Source: an uncultured Oscillospiraceae bacterium (GTDB taxonomy: Bacteria > Bacillota > Clostridia > Oscillospirales > Oscillospiraceae). From it: 44,847 bases of DNA. Under the pieces are notes generated by a model. That model worked only from the letters and a program-made list of their open reading frames with translations. It ran no database searches and was not told the origin of the DNA. Positions 23,034 to 31,066 of the stretch are shown here, piece by piece. How positions within the stretch are numbered: position 1 is the first letter of the stretch; every line of letters starts with the position of its first letter. The translations under genes were made by a program, and so were the position numbers. The DNA lies in the NCBI GenBank assembly GCA_910584395.1, contig CAJUAS010000009.1:1-44847 (forward strand), read 5' to 3'.

Positions 23034-23669
23034 TTATTTCACCAATTCTTGGTTGGCAAGCATGGGAATCAGGGGAATCCGCTGTTCCACCCGGCAGCCC
23101 TCTGCGGTCAGAACCGCCAAGATCTCCTGTGTGGCCTCCGGGACAGAATCATTGATGACCAGATAGTCATACTGCGGAATTTGACGAAACTCCTCCAGCG
23201 CCCGGTTGAGCCGTCCCTCAATGACCTGTTCGTCATCGGTGGCGCGGCCGTGGAGACGGCGGGACAGCTCCTCGAAGCTGGGGGGCATGACAAAGATCAG
23301 CACAGCGCCCGGGCACTTCTGTCTCACGGTGGCCGCTCCCTGAACGTCGATCTCCAGCAGAACGTCGATCCCGGCCTCTAACTTTTCTTCGATGACCTTC
23401 AACGACGTGCCGTAGTAATGCTCCACATACCGGGCATATTCCAGCAGCTCGCCCCGCTCGATCATCCCTTCAAACTCGTCGGCGGACACAAAGCAGTAGC
23501 TTACGCCGTCCGCCTCTCCCACCCGCGGTTGGCGGGTGGTGTAGGACACGGAAAAGTAGATGTCCGGCCGTTCGCTCAACAGCTCGGCAATCACAGTGGA
23601 TTTTCCCGCCCCGGATGGCCCGGACAGCACGATCAGCGTACCTTTGGATTTCTTTCGTATGGCGCTCAT
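23034..23669 (-). CDS. gmk: Guanylate kinase
   Basis: Phosphorylates GMP to GDP. The 211-residue protein has the P-loop LSGPSGAGKSTVIAELL and the GMP-binding region SVSYTTRQPRVGE. It also has GELLEYARYVEHYYGTS and the lid region with RLHGRATDD. The start overlaps the end of remA by 4 bases (23666-23669), so both come from one mRNA. MSAIRKKSKGTLIVLSGPSG gives a normal N-terminus for the family. Confidence 0.97.
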   Translation of the reverse strand: MSAIRKKSKGTLIVLSGPSGAGKSTVIAELLSERPDIYFSVSYTTRQPRVGEADGVSYCFVSADEFEGMIERGELLEYARYVEHYYGTSLKVIEEKLEAGIDVLLEIDVQGAATVRQKCPGAVLIFVMPPSFEELSRRLHGRATDDEQVIEGRLNRALEEFRQIPQYDYLVINDSVPEATQEILAVLTAEGCRVEQRIPLIPMLANQELVK

Positions 23670-23938
23670 GGCGTCTCATCCCCTCCATCCTCTTCTGAAA
23701 CATCCTGCCCGGTCAACCGTCCCGCCACTGCCGGGGGCTGGATCGCGGCCAGCACCACATGGCCGCTGTCCATCACCAGCACAGCTTTCGTGCGGCGTCC
23801 CAAGGTCGCGTCAATGAGCCGCCCGGCGTCTCTGGCCTCTTGGATCATGCGCTTCACCGGGGCAGAATCTGGGCTGACTACAGCCACCACCCGCGCGGCG
23901 GAGACCATGTTGCCATAACCGATGTTGATGAGCTTCAT
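23666..23938 (-). CDS. remA: RemA-like regulator (DUF370)
   Basis: In Bacillus RemA is a DNA-binding activator of biofilm matrix and osmoprotection genes. The family (DUF370) is fixed between yicC and gmk across Firmicutes. The 90-residue protein begins MKLINIGYGNMVSAARVVAV and contains the conserved RLIDATLGRRTKAVLVMDSG. The ATG at 23938 is chosen over a longer open frame because family similarity starts exactly there. Its role in this organism, which may not form a Bacillus-type matrix, is unknown. Confidence 0.92.
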   Translation of the reverse strand: MKLINIGYGNMVSAARVVAVVSPDSAPVKRMIQEARDAGRLIDATLGRRTKAVLVMDSGHVVLAAIQPPAVAGRLTGQDVSEEDGGDETP

Positions 23939-23949
23939 GGCCTGCCCTC

Positions 23950-24834
23950 CTACTCGATGTTCTGCACCTGTTCCCGTATTTTCTCGATCTCGGCCTTCAT
24001 ATCCACCACCACTTTGGTAATGGAAATGTCGGAGCATTTAGAGCCGATGGTGTTGGCCTCCCGGTTGAATTCCTGAATGAGGAAGTCCAGCTTGCGGCCT
24101 ACGCCGCCCTCCTCCTCCATCAGCTCGGCAAGCTGACTCAAATGGGAACGAAGACGCACCGTCTCCTCGTCCACTGCCACTTTGTCGGCAAAGATGGCCG
24201 CCTCGGTGAGAATACGGCTCTCGTCGATCTGGGTGTTCTGCAGGGTCTCCTTGAGCTTCGCCTCCAGCCGTTCCCGATACGCCGCCACGGTCTGCGGAGA
24301 CTGCTCCTCCACCCGGCCTACCAAAGTCTTGATGGTTTCGCCTCGGCTCAAAATATCCGCTTTGAGCCGTTGGCCCTCCCGTTCACGCATGGCGTTAAAG
24401 TCGTCCAACGCCAGTTCCAGCGTCTCCAGCAGTTGCTCCTTGATCGCCTCCGGGTCTTCTTCCTTCTTATCCACGGTGAGAACGTCAGGGAATCTGGCGA
24501 TGGAGGTGGGGTAGCACTCGTCCTTGAGGTAGCCGCCGCCCAATTGCCAAAGGGTCTTGAGGGCCTCGATATACTCCTTCGCCAGCCCCTCATTGACCGT
24601 CACCTTCTGGTCATCCCCGGCGGTTTGGGTCACAGAGATGAACACGTCCACCTTTCCCCGGCCTACCTTCTCCTGAACCCGCTTTTTCATGGCGTCCTCT
24701 GCAAAGAGATAGGCCCGGGGCATTTTTACCGTACAATCCAGATAGCGGTTATTGACCGCCCGAAGCTCCGCCACCAAGATCAGTCCATCCCGCTGGGTCT
24801 CCCCTCTTCCATAGCCGGTCATGCTTCTGATCAC
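23950..24834 (-). CDS. yicC: YicC family endoribonuclease
   Basis: YicC/YloC proteins are hexameric endoribonucleases that act on small RNAs and other RNA substrates. The 294-residue protein starts MIRSMTGYGRGE (GTG start), has YLDCTVKMPRAYLFAE, and ends with the conserved RKLDFLIQEFNREANTIGSK. The GTG at 24832-24834 is preferred to the ATG three codons earlier, because AAAGGAG directly abuts that ATG but lies 9 bases from the GTG. The gene heads the remA-gmk-rpoZ cluster. Confidence 0.93.
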   Translation of the reverse strand: MIRSMTGYGRGETQRDGLILVAELRAVNNRYLDCTVKMPRAYLFAEDAMKKRVQEKVGRGKVDVFISVTQTAGDDQKVTVNEGLAKEYIEALKTLWQLGGGYLKDECYPTSIARFPDVLTVDKKEEDPEAIKEQLLETLELALDDFNAMREREGQRLKADILSRGETIKTLVGRVEEQSPQTVAAYRERLEAKLKETLQNTQIDESRILTEAAIFADKVAVDEETVRLRSHLSQLAELMEEEGGVGRKLDFLIQEFNREANTIGSKCSDISITKVVVDMKAEIEKIREQVQNIE

Positions 24835-24871
24835 GTTTTTCATCTCCTTTGTTCACTCTGCGGCGTTCCCG

Positions 24872-25492
24872 TCAGCAGCACGGCCCGCCCCAAGGAGTCA
24901 GACAACTAATGCACAAATAGGTGCTGCAACAATCGTTGCAGCTATCGCCGGAGCTGCCGTACCCCGCAGGCCGGTAGGACACGCCGCCCTGATTCATCAT
25001 GGCATACGCCTGACGGTATTCCATGTTACCCGGTTCCATCTGCGCCGCCATCTGATAGTTCTGGCGGGCTTCATCCAGCCAGCCCCGGCGGTAACACACC
25101 GCTCCCATGAGAAAATACCACTCCGCGTTTTTTTCGGTGGCTTCCTGCGTCAGCATCCGCTCTGCGGCGTCCAGATTGCCCGCTTGGATGCACTGGCGCA
25201 CCTTGGTGAAAAAGGGGTCTGCGCTTGCGCTTTGGTAGCCCTGTGTCCGATAGCCGCTTTGGGACTGGTAGGCTGCGCCGCCGCTCTGATAGCTCCCCGC
25301 GCCACTTCTCTGGCGTGTAATGGCGTCGTAGGCCTCGTTGACTTCCTTCATCTTCTCCTCCGCCAAATCAGCCAGAGGGTTGTCCTGATAGTTGTCCGGG
25401 TGATATTTCCGCGCCAGCTCCCGGTACGCCCGTTTGATCTCGTCGTCGCTGACGTTGGAGCTGACCCCCAGAACGCTATATGGATCTCTCAT
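24872..25492 (-). CDS. J-domain protein with cysteine-rich tail
   Basis: A DnaJ-type co-chaperone that should stimulate an Hsp70 ATPase. The 206-residue protein opens with a J-domain (1-62: MRDPYSVLGVSSNVSDDEIK, HPD at 31-33). A Gly/Ser/Gln/Tyr-rich linker (64-93) and a TPR-like helical region (about 97-160, AERMLTQEATEKNAEWYFLM) follow. The last 25 residues hold nine cysteines (SCNDCC, LCISC, GPCC). There is no DnaJ zinc-finger domain. Its start overlaps the DUF5685 gene by 17 bases. The cysteine tail may bind metal or be lipid-modified; this is a guess. Confidence 0.85.
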   Translation of the reverse strand: MRDPYSVLGVSSNVSDDEIKRAYRELARKYHPDNYQDNPLADLAEEKMKEVNEAYDAITRQRSGAGSYQSGGAAYQSQSGYRTQGYQSASADPFFTKVRQCIQAGNLDAAERMLTQEATEKNAEWYFLMGAVCYRRGWLDEARQNYQMAAQMEPGNMEYRQAYAMMNQGGVSYRPAGYGSSGDSCNDCCSTYLCISCLTPWGGPCC

Positions 25493-26351
25493 GGATCAAC
25501 CTGCTTTCTCTGCCGCCGTGCCAAGTCCCGGCCACAGCCCGTTTTTGCACCTGAGGCAGTCCCAAATATAGAATATTCTCCATCACCGCATGCCAGCGGT
25601 TAGGAGGAAGAAGCTGAAACGCATTTTGCACCAGCGTCAGGGAATGGCTCATGGTCGTTTCGATATAGTCCATATCCGGCTTTCCGCCAAACCGGGTGTC
25701 GATGGGATTATACCGTCCCGCTTCCCGGTCGCCAGCCAAATCGTCGGCGGCGTCCGCCAGATAGATCCACCGTCCCAAATGATAAAGGAGCTGCCCTCTG
25801 GGCCGATCCACCGCATCGTCACCTGTCTCCGGCGCAGCCGCTGCCAGCAGCCGGGCAAATGTGTCCGCGGTGCGGTCTAACTGAGGGCTGCGGGCATCCT
25901 CCAGCACTTTCAGCTCGCCCAAACAGGTCTTTACCGTCTCATCAAACCGGGGCAGTGCCTTGCGTGCCTTACGGTAGCTCCTTGCCAGACACAGACCTGC
26001 CAGCCGGCTTTTCGCCTTCCTGCCGAATCCTTCGTCTCTTACATCGTCCATCAGCTTGTAGTGGGTCAAAATCACGCTTTCCTGCGCGCACAGCGCCGTC
26101 CCCGGCGTAATTGGAACGGTATTTCTGGCCTGAACCGGATGGGCCGCGCAGCGGCGTTTGCAGAGGGCCGCCGGTTCGCTCTCATCGTCCAGCAGCAGGG
26201 CGAGGAACACAAAATCATAGTTCAAGACGAAGCGGGCGGCTGTCCCGCACCGCTCCTTCAGCGCATGGCAGAGGGAGCAATAGGCGGTCTTGTAGCCCTC
26301 CCAGTCCCGCAGCTTCAGCTCCCCCTGCAGCGGACGCACATAGCCGAACAC
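25476..26351 (-). CDS. DUF5685 family protein
   Basis: A 291-residue protein of unknown function, recognised from its start MFGYVRPLQGELKLRDWEGY, the YCSLCHAL motif and the general helical layout of the DUF5685 family. Visible features are cysteine pairs CSLC (near 25-28) and CKRRC (near 65-69) in the N-terminal third. An acidic motif, YLADAADDLAGDREAGRYN (about 196-214), faintly recalls the Asp-rich metal sites of squalene/phytoene-synthase-like folds. No signal peptide is present. It lies 3 bases after the RseC-like gene and overlaps the J-domain gene, so the three are one transcript. Confidence 0.8.
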   Translation of the reverse strand: MFGYVRPLQGELKLRDWEGYKTAYCSLCHALKERCGTAARFVLNYDFVFLALLLDDESEPAALCKRRCAAHPVQARNTVPITPGTALCAQESVILTHYKLMDDVRDEGFGRKAKSRLAGLCLARSYRKARKALPRFDETVKTCLGELKVLEDARSPQLDRTADTFARLLAAAAPETGDDAVDRPRGQLLYHLGRWIYLADAADDLAGDREAGRYNPIDTRFGGKPDMDYIETTMSHSLTLVQNAFQLLPPNRWHAVMENILYLGLPQVQKRAVAGTWHGGRESRLIHERSI

Positions 26352-26354
26352 GGC

Positions 26355-26771
26355 CTATCTCTCCACGGCTACCACCCGGTAGGTGACAGCCTTGTGCCGG
26401 CGCAGATACCGCTCCAGCGGGATGCTGACTCCTGCCAGCACCCCAACAAACGCGGCCACCGCGCCCATCGCAGCCACTCCCTCGCCGAAGCATTGAAGTC
26501 CCACTGCCGCGCCAAACAGCCCCGCAAAAGGGAGCAGATAGAGCAGAAACGCATACCAAAGCACGGGCTTGGACGCGCTTTCCACCGTCACCTGCTGTCC
26601 GGCCTGTGCGCCCATGGTATCCTCTGCCACAGCCGTGACCTCCGGGGTGTGGATCATAGACGCGCACCCGGCGCAGTCAGCGCAGTTGTGGCTGCAGGCA
26701 GACACCCGCTTCACAGCGATCTCTACCCGTCCTGCCCCCAATCTGCGTTTGACGATCGCTCTCTGGGTCAT
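26355..26771 (-). CDS. RseC/MucC-like membrane protein (SoxR-reducing system family)
   Basis: RseC-type proteins work with the Rnf-like SoxR-reducing system or with sigma-E signalling in other bacteria. The 138-residue protein has an N-terminal domain with Cys26, Cys30, Cys33 and Cys36 (ACSHNCADCAGC), the family cluster motif. Two membrane helices follow (about 68-90 and 95-117) and then a basic tail. No rnf genes are in the window. It overlaps cdaR by 4 bases, so it is co-translated with the c-di-AMP genes. Confidence 0.82.
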   Translation of the reverse strand: MTQRAIVKRRLGAGRVEIAVKRVSACSHNCADCAGCASMIHTPEVTAVAEDTMGAQAGQQVTVESASKPVLWYAFLLYLLPFAGLFGAAVGLQCFGEGVAAMGAVAAFVGVLAGVSIPLERYLRRHKAVTYRVVAVER

Positions 26772-28024
26772 GACCCATCACCTTCCGTCAGGGTAAAGGC
26801 GATCTTATACTCTCCGATCACCCCTGCATCGGCCACACCGTTGAGACTGACCTTGGCAGTTTGGACGTTCTGCCCCTCCGGGAGAGAGAGGTCTTTCAAA
26901 TCGACCACCACTTGGATATACTGGGGCAGCACCCGATTCAGAGCCTCCTCCGTGCCGCGCACCTGAACCCGGATGGTCTGGGTCACGGGAGTTGCCGTGT
27001 AGCCGCGGGGCACGTTGATGATCTCAATGCCGGAGGTCTCCATGGTGGTCGTCTCCAATCCCTTCACCGTAACGGTGACGGTGGCCTCCTCCACGCCGCT
27101 GACATTTTCCACATCCTGACCCAGCGGAATGGGGAAGGAGAAGCTGGCCGTTCCCACCACCTTGGCCAGATCGATCGCGCCCAGATTGATGGAGGTATAA
27201 GCCGCCAGCTCGGTCTCGCTGCCGGACAGGATGATGGATGCCGGTTCGACCTTATAGTCAAGGTGGCTGTCCTCCTCCCCGGTCACACCGCCGCCGGGGG
27301 TGAAGTCTACCGTCAGCGGCACATCCTTTACCATGACCACGGGCAAAGAGACGTTCACGGTAGCCGGGGCGGCAGAGATGCCCTTGTCCTCAATGACCTC
27401 GCCGTCCTGACCGATCAGGACGTAGCTCATGTCCTCCCGGACGCTCTCGTTCAGGTTTTTGCGGTTCACCGTCACCTGTGCAAAGGCCACCCGGCCCACA
27501 GCAGCTTCTTCGCCGCTGATCTCAATGGTGGCAGGCTGGAAAGAGAATTCCCCGGCCTGATAGCCCTTGGCTACGCTGCCGGTAAAGACCCCGCGGATAT
27601 CCACGTTCTTAGTGGTGCTTCGGACGATATCCACCGACACATAAAAGGGATCGCGATCCAGCACGGAAATATTGCTGGACGAAACGGTGTTGGGCCAAGT
27701 GATGTCATAGGCCAGATTGGAGCGGCCCTCCGTCACGATACGGCTCAGATCCGCCGTGATGATGATATTGTCCCGGCGCAGGCGGGAGAGGATGCTCCAC
27801 TTCCCCTGAACCTCCAGATCTACGGAAGCTCTGGCCTCTTGGGAGAGCATCAGTCCGTTGCTGTTGAGTACGTCCTCCCCAACAAACGTAACGGGAATGT
27901 TGTAAATGGTCACCTTTCGGTCTGGATTGTCCACATTGCGGACATACAACCACAGGGCGCAGGCCACCACGATGGACAGCGCGATGTAGAGGGCTTTATT
28001 CGGCGTCTTGCTGCTGTGTTCCAT
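26768..28024 (-). CDS. cdaR: CdaA regulator CdaR (YbbR repeats)
   Basis: A membrane-anchored partner that modulates the diadenylate cyclase CdaA from outside the cell. The 418-residue protein has one N-terminal membrane helix (about 10-28, ALYIALSIVVACALWLYVRN). Four YbbR-type beta repeats follow, with recurring phrases such as PVTFVGEDVL, VFTGSVAKGYQ, DFTPGGGVTGE and IEIINVPRGY. It overlaps the cdaA 3' end by 29 bases. In Bacillus a glmM gene follows; here the RseC-like gene takes its place. Confidence 0.92.
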   Translation of the reverse strand: MEHSSKTPNKALYIALSIVVACALWLYVRNVDNPDRKVTIYNIPVTFVGEDVLNSNGLMLSQEARASVDLEVQGKWSILSRLRRDNIIITADLSRIVTEGRSNLAYDITWPNTVSSSNISVLDRDPFYVSVDIVRSTTKNVDIRGVFTGSVAKGYQAGEFSFQPATIEISGEEAAVGRVAFAQVTVNRKNLNESVREDMSYVLIGQDGEVIEDKGISAAPATVNVSLPVVMVKDVPLTVDFTPGGGVTGEEDSHLDYKVEPASIILSGSETELAAYTSINLGAIDLAKVVGTASFSFPIPLGQDVENVSGVEEATVTVTVKGLETTTMETSGIEIINVPRGYTATPVTQTIRVQVRGTEEALNRVLPQYIQVVVDLKDLSLPEGQNVQTAKVSLNGVADAGVIGEYKIAFTLTEGDGS

Positions 28025-28889
28025 CGCCGTCTCCCCCTTTCTTTGCTTTGAACAGGCCGCCGAAGAAGGAGGACTTGGCCTTGTCCGTCTCCTCCTCGCG
28101 GATCAACTCATTGCGAAGAAGCCGTTCCAGCGTCTCCGGCGCAAGATGCCGCTTGAGCATCCCGCCCACGGCCACAGAGATCGCCCCAGTCTCCTCAGAG
28201 ACGATGGCCACCACCGCGTCGGTGCGCTCACTCACGCCGATGCCCGCCCGGTGGCGCATCCCAAGATCGCGGCTCAGGTTCACATTCCCGGACAGGGGGA
28301 GCATACACCCCGCGCCCACCACCCGGCCGCCCCGGACAATGACCGCGCCGTCGTGAAGAGGCGCTTTGTTCCAAAAGAGGTTTTTCAGCAGCTCAGCATT
28401 GACGCTGCAATCCAACGCAGTGCCTGTGGCGATGGCGTCGTCCAGAAGGTTCTTGCGCTCAAAAACCATAAGCGCGCCCACCTTGTCCTTGGAAAGCGCC
28501 GTATATGCCGCCACCGTCTGGTCGATGGCCGTCTCGATCTCCGTTGCCGCTTCCTCCCGAATGAAAAGGCGTTTGAGCCGGTTGCTGCCCAACTGCTCCA
28601 GCAGCCGCCGCAGTTCAGGCTGGAAAATGACCACCAGCGCCAAAAAGCCCAGCTCCAGCGCACGGCCCAAAATGAAGTTGACCACGTGGAGCTGCAACAG
28701 GTCGGACACCCAAAGGGCGATGACCAGAACAAGGATGGCCTTGGCCACATTGGCGGTACTGCTGCGGGAGGCAAAGAGCATCAGCCGGTATACCAGATAG
28801 GCGATGACCGCCACGTCCAGAATATCGGTAAAACGGATGGTCTGGATAAACGCGCCCCATGTCTGCATCAGTTGTGCCAGCCATTCCAT
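27996..28889 (-). CDS. cdaA: Diadenylate cyclase CdaA
   Basis: Makes cyclic di-AMP from two ATP; c-di-AMP controls potassium and osmolyte balance and wall strength. The 297-residue protein has three N-terminal membrane helices (about 24-41, 48-67, 72-89). A coiled region leads to a DAC domain with the catalytic DGA (180-182, in APLHDGAVIV) and RHR (212-214, in GMRHRAGIGVSE). Both motifs are intact. A near-consensus promoter lies at 28961-28989 and cdaR overlaps its end. Confidence 0.97.
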   Translation of the reverse strand: MEWLAQLMQTWGAFIQTIRFTDILDVAVIAYLVYRLMLFASRSSTANVAKAILVLVIALWVSDLLQLHVVNFILGRALELGFLALVVIFQPELRRLLEQLGSNRLKRLFIREEAATEIETAIDQTVAAYTALSKDKVGALMVFERKNLLDDAIATGTALDCSVNAELLKNLFWNKAPLHDGAVIVRGGRVVGAGCMLPLSGNVNLSRDLGMRHRAGIGVSERTDAVVAIVSEETGAISVAVGGMLKRHLAPETLERLLRNELIREEETDKAKSSFFGGLFKAKKGGDGDGTQQQDAE

Positions 28890-28947
28890 TTTCTGATCCC
28901 TCCCGTCCTGTTTGGAAGCTCAACGGCTTTATTGCCGTCTGGGTAAA

Positions 28948-28989
28948 AAGATACGGATATATTATACTGTATCTTCCTTCAATTGGCAA
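28948..28989 (-). promoter_or_regulatory. cdaA operon promoter with inverted repeat over the -10 box
   Basis: On the minus strand, TTGCCA (28984-28989), a 17-base spacer and a perfect TATAAT (28961-28966). Seven-base arms AAGATAC (28948-28954) and GTATCTT (28969-28975) flank the -10 symmetrically with 14 bases between, which suits a dimeric repressor. The leader is about 65 bases. Confidence 0.7.
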
Positions 28990-29011
28990 GGTCAAGACAC
29001 ATTAAAATTTG

Positions 29012-29043
29012 AAAAAAGACGCCGGTCAACCGGCGTCTTTTTT
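29012..29043 (-). terminator. Terminator that contains the plsY stop codon
   Basis: AAAAAAGACGCCGGT (29012-29026) and ACCGGCGTCTTTTTT (29029-29043) are perfect 15-base arms. The plsY stop TGA is at the tip, and the last codons of plsY (Lys-Lys-Asp-Ala-Gly) are the hairpin's 5' arm. Confidence 0.9.
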
Positions 29044-29733
29044 GTGATGGAAGGAGAATTTGCTCTCCGTTCCCTTCAAAATGCGTTGTATGTTCCCCCG
29101 GTGCTTCCAGACCAGAAGCCATCCGGGGATGATGGCCACAGCCACCAAGATGATGTCGTGGAACACGAACCATGTAGAAAAGGGAAAGCTAAAGCCCGCC
29201 CAGACAGAGCCGAGGGACACCCATTTGGTGAGCACCGCCAGCAGGAGAAAGCCACCCCATGCCACCAGACCGATGCGCCAGTCGATCATCCACACCAGCG
29301 TGCCGCCGGAGAGAACGCCCTTCCCCCCCTTGAATTTGAACATACAGGGGTACATATGGCCTAAAACGCAAAACATTCCCGCCCAGTATTTGATATAGGC
29401 CACAGCTTCCGGGCGGGTAATTTTAAGCAGGCCAAACGCTCCCACACCCACCAACACCGCCAGCACCATCTTAAGCACGTCGCAAAGAATGACCACCGCC
29501 GTCAGCGGCCCGCCGAAGGTGCGGTAAAAGTTAGTCAGCCCTGCGTTGCCGCTGCCATGATTGCGGACATCGTCCTTGAGAATATACTTGGACACGATGA
29601 CCGCACCGTTGAAGCAACCCAGAAAGTAACTGATGACCGCCACTAATACTCCCGTGGCAATCAAAATTCCCCACAGAGCATCCAGCCCGTAAAGGCTCTC
29701 AAGCCAACTGGTCTGGTCATAGATCGCTTCCAT
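29026..29733 (-). CDS. plsY: Acyl-phosphate:glycerol-3-phosphate acyltransferase PlsY
   Basis: A membrane enzyme that adds the first acyl chain to glycerol-3-phosphate using acyl phosphate from PlsX. The 235-residue protein has several membrane helices. The family motifs are GSGNAGLTNFYRTFG, the Gly-rich FKGGKGVLSGGTL, and a third conserved helix region. It lies 4 bases after der. The last residues are encoded inside the terminator hairpin. An N-terminal stretch of about 20 residues before the first helix is slightly longer than usual. Confidence 0.95.
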   Translation of the reverse strand: MEAIYDQTSWLESLYGLDALWGILIATGVLVAVISYFLGCFNGAVIVSKYILKDDVRNHGSGNAGLTNFYRTFGGPLTAVVILCDVLKMVLAVLVGVGAFGLLKITRPEAVAYIKYWAGMFCVLGHMYPCMFKFKGGKGVLSGGTLVWMIDWRIGLVAWGGFLLLAVLTKWVSLGSVWAGFSFPFSTWFVFHDIILVAVAIIPGWLLVWKHRGNIQRILKGTESKFSFHHKKDAG

Positions 29734-29737
29734 AGGT

Positions 29738-31063
29738 TTACCCCTCCTTCTCTCCCTTTTCCCGCACCGTCAGCTTGACGGGCGTGCCCTCCAAACCAAA
29801 GGTGGTGCGAATTTGATTCTCCAAATACCGCCGGTAGGAAAAGTGAAACAGCTCCGCATTGTTGCAGAAGCACACAAAATGGGGCGGTTTTACTCCCACC
29901 TGGGTCATATAGTAGATCTTCAGCCGCCGTCCCCGGTCGGTGGGAGGCTGGACTCGCGCCGTTGCGTCCGCCAGCACGTTGTTGAGCATTCCGGTGGTGA
30001 TGCGCATGGCCGCCTGCTCATTGACGTAGTTGATAAGGTCAAACAGCCGGTCTACCCGCTGGCCCGTGAGGGCGGAAATGAACAGAATGGGGGCGTAGGT
30101 CATATAACTGAGGTCGCGGCGGATGTCCTCCCGCATCTTATCCATGGTCTTGTCGTCTTTTTCCACCGCGTCCCACTTGTTGACCACGATGATGCAGGCC
30201 TTCCCCGCGTCGTGGGCCAGCCCCGCCACCTTGGTGTCCTGCTCGGTGACCCCTTCGTTGGCATCAATGAGGATGAGGCACACGTCGCACCGCTCAATGG
30301 CCATCGTCCCACGCAGCACCGAGAACTTCTCCACCCGGTCGTCCACCTTGGACTTTTTCCGCATCCCGGCGGTGTCGATGAACAGGTACTTCCCTTTCTC
30401 ATTTTCAAAGAAGCTGTCCACCGCGTCCCGGGTCGTACCTGCCACGTTGGAGACGATAACCCGCTCCTCCCCCAAAATGCGGTTGACCAGAGAGGACTTG
30501 CCCACGTTAGGCTTGCCAATAATAGCCACCTTGATAAGATCCGGATCTTCCGTCTCGTCGTCCTCGGGGGGAAAGTAGTCCAGACAGGCATCCAGCAGAT
30601 CGCCTGTGCCGTGGCCGTGGACAGCGGAGACGGCGACGGGGTCGCCCAAGCCGAGATTATAGAACTCGTAGATATCCGGGTTGGTCGGCCCGGTCTGATC
30701 CATCTTGTTCACCGCCAGCACCACCGGCTTGCCCGACTTGAGGAGCATATTCGCCACCTCTTGATCGGAGGCGGTGAGGCCCGTCTTAATATCACACAAA
30801 AAGATGATGACGGTGGCGTTTTGAATGGCGATCTCCGCCTGCGTACGCATGAACAGCAAAATTTCGTCGTCGGTGCGCGGCTCAATGCCCCCGGTGTCTA
30901 CCAGATCAAATTTCCGCCCCAACCACTCGCAGGGGGCGTACAGCCGGTCACGGGTCACGCCGGGGGTGTCCTCCACGATGGAGAGCCGCTGCCCGGTCAG
31001 CTTATTGAACAGCATGGACTTGCCCACATTGGGGCGGCCCACGATGGCTACCAAAGGTCTCAT
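29738..31063 (-). CDS. der: Ribosome biogenesis GTPase Der
   Basis: A double GTPase needed for 50S subunit assembly. The 441-residue protein has two G domains: P-loops VGRPNVGKSMLF near residue 9 and IGKPNVGKSSLVN near 182. The G4 motifs are NKMD and NKWD. A C-terminal KH-like domain ends about 435. The ATG at 31063 has GGAGG 7 bases upstream; the GTG one codon before it is less likely. It follows the DUF512 gene after 3 bases. Confidence 0.97.
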   Translation of the reverse strand: MRPLVAIVGRPNVGKSMLFNKLTGQRLSIVEDTPGVTRDRLYAPCEWLGRKFDLVDTGGIEPRTDDEILLFMRTQAEIAIQNATVIIFLCDIKTGLTASDQEVANMLLKSGKPVVLAVNKMDQTGPTNPDIYEFYNLGLGDPVAVSAVHGHGTGDLLDACLDYFPPEDDETEDPDLIKVAIIGKPNVGKSSLVNRILGEERVIVSNVAGTTRDAVDSFFENEKGKYLFIDTAGMRKKSKVDDRVEKFSVLRGTMAIERCDVCLILIDANEGVTEQDTKVAGLAHDAGKACIIVVNKWDAVEKDDKTMDKMREDIRRDLSYMTYAPILFISALTGQRVDRLFDLINYVNEQAAMRITTGMLNNVLADATARVQPPTDRGRRLKIYYMTQVGVKPPHFVCFCNNAELFHFSYRRYLENQIRTTFGLEGTPVKLTVREKGEKEG

Positions 31064-31066
31064 CAC

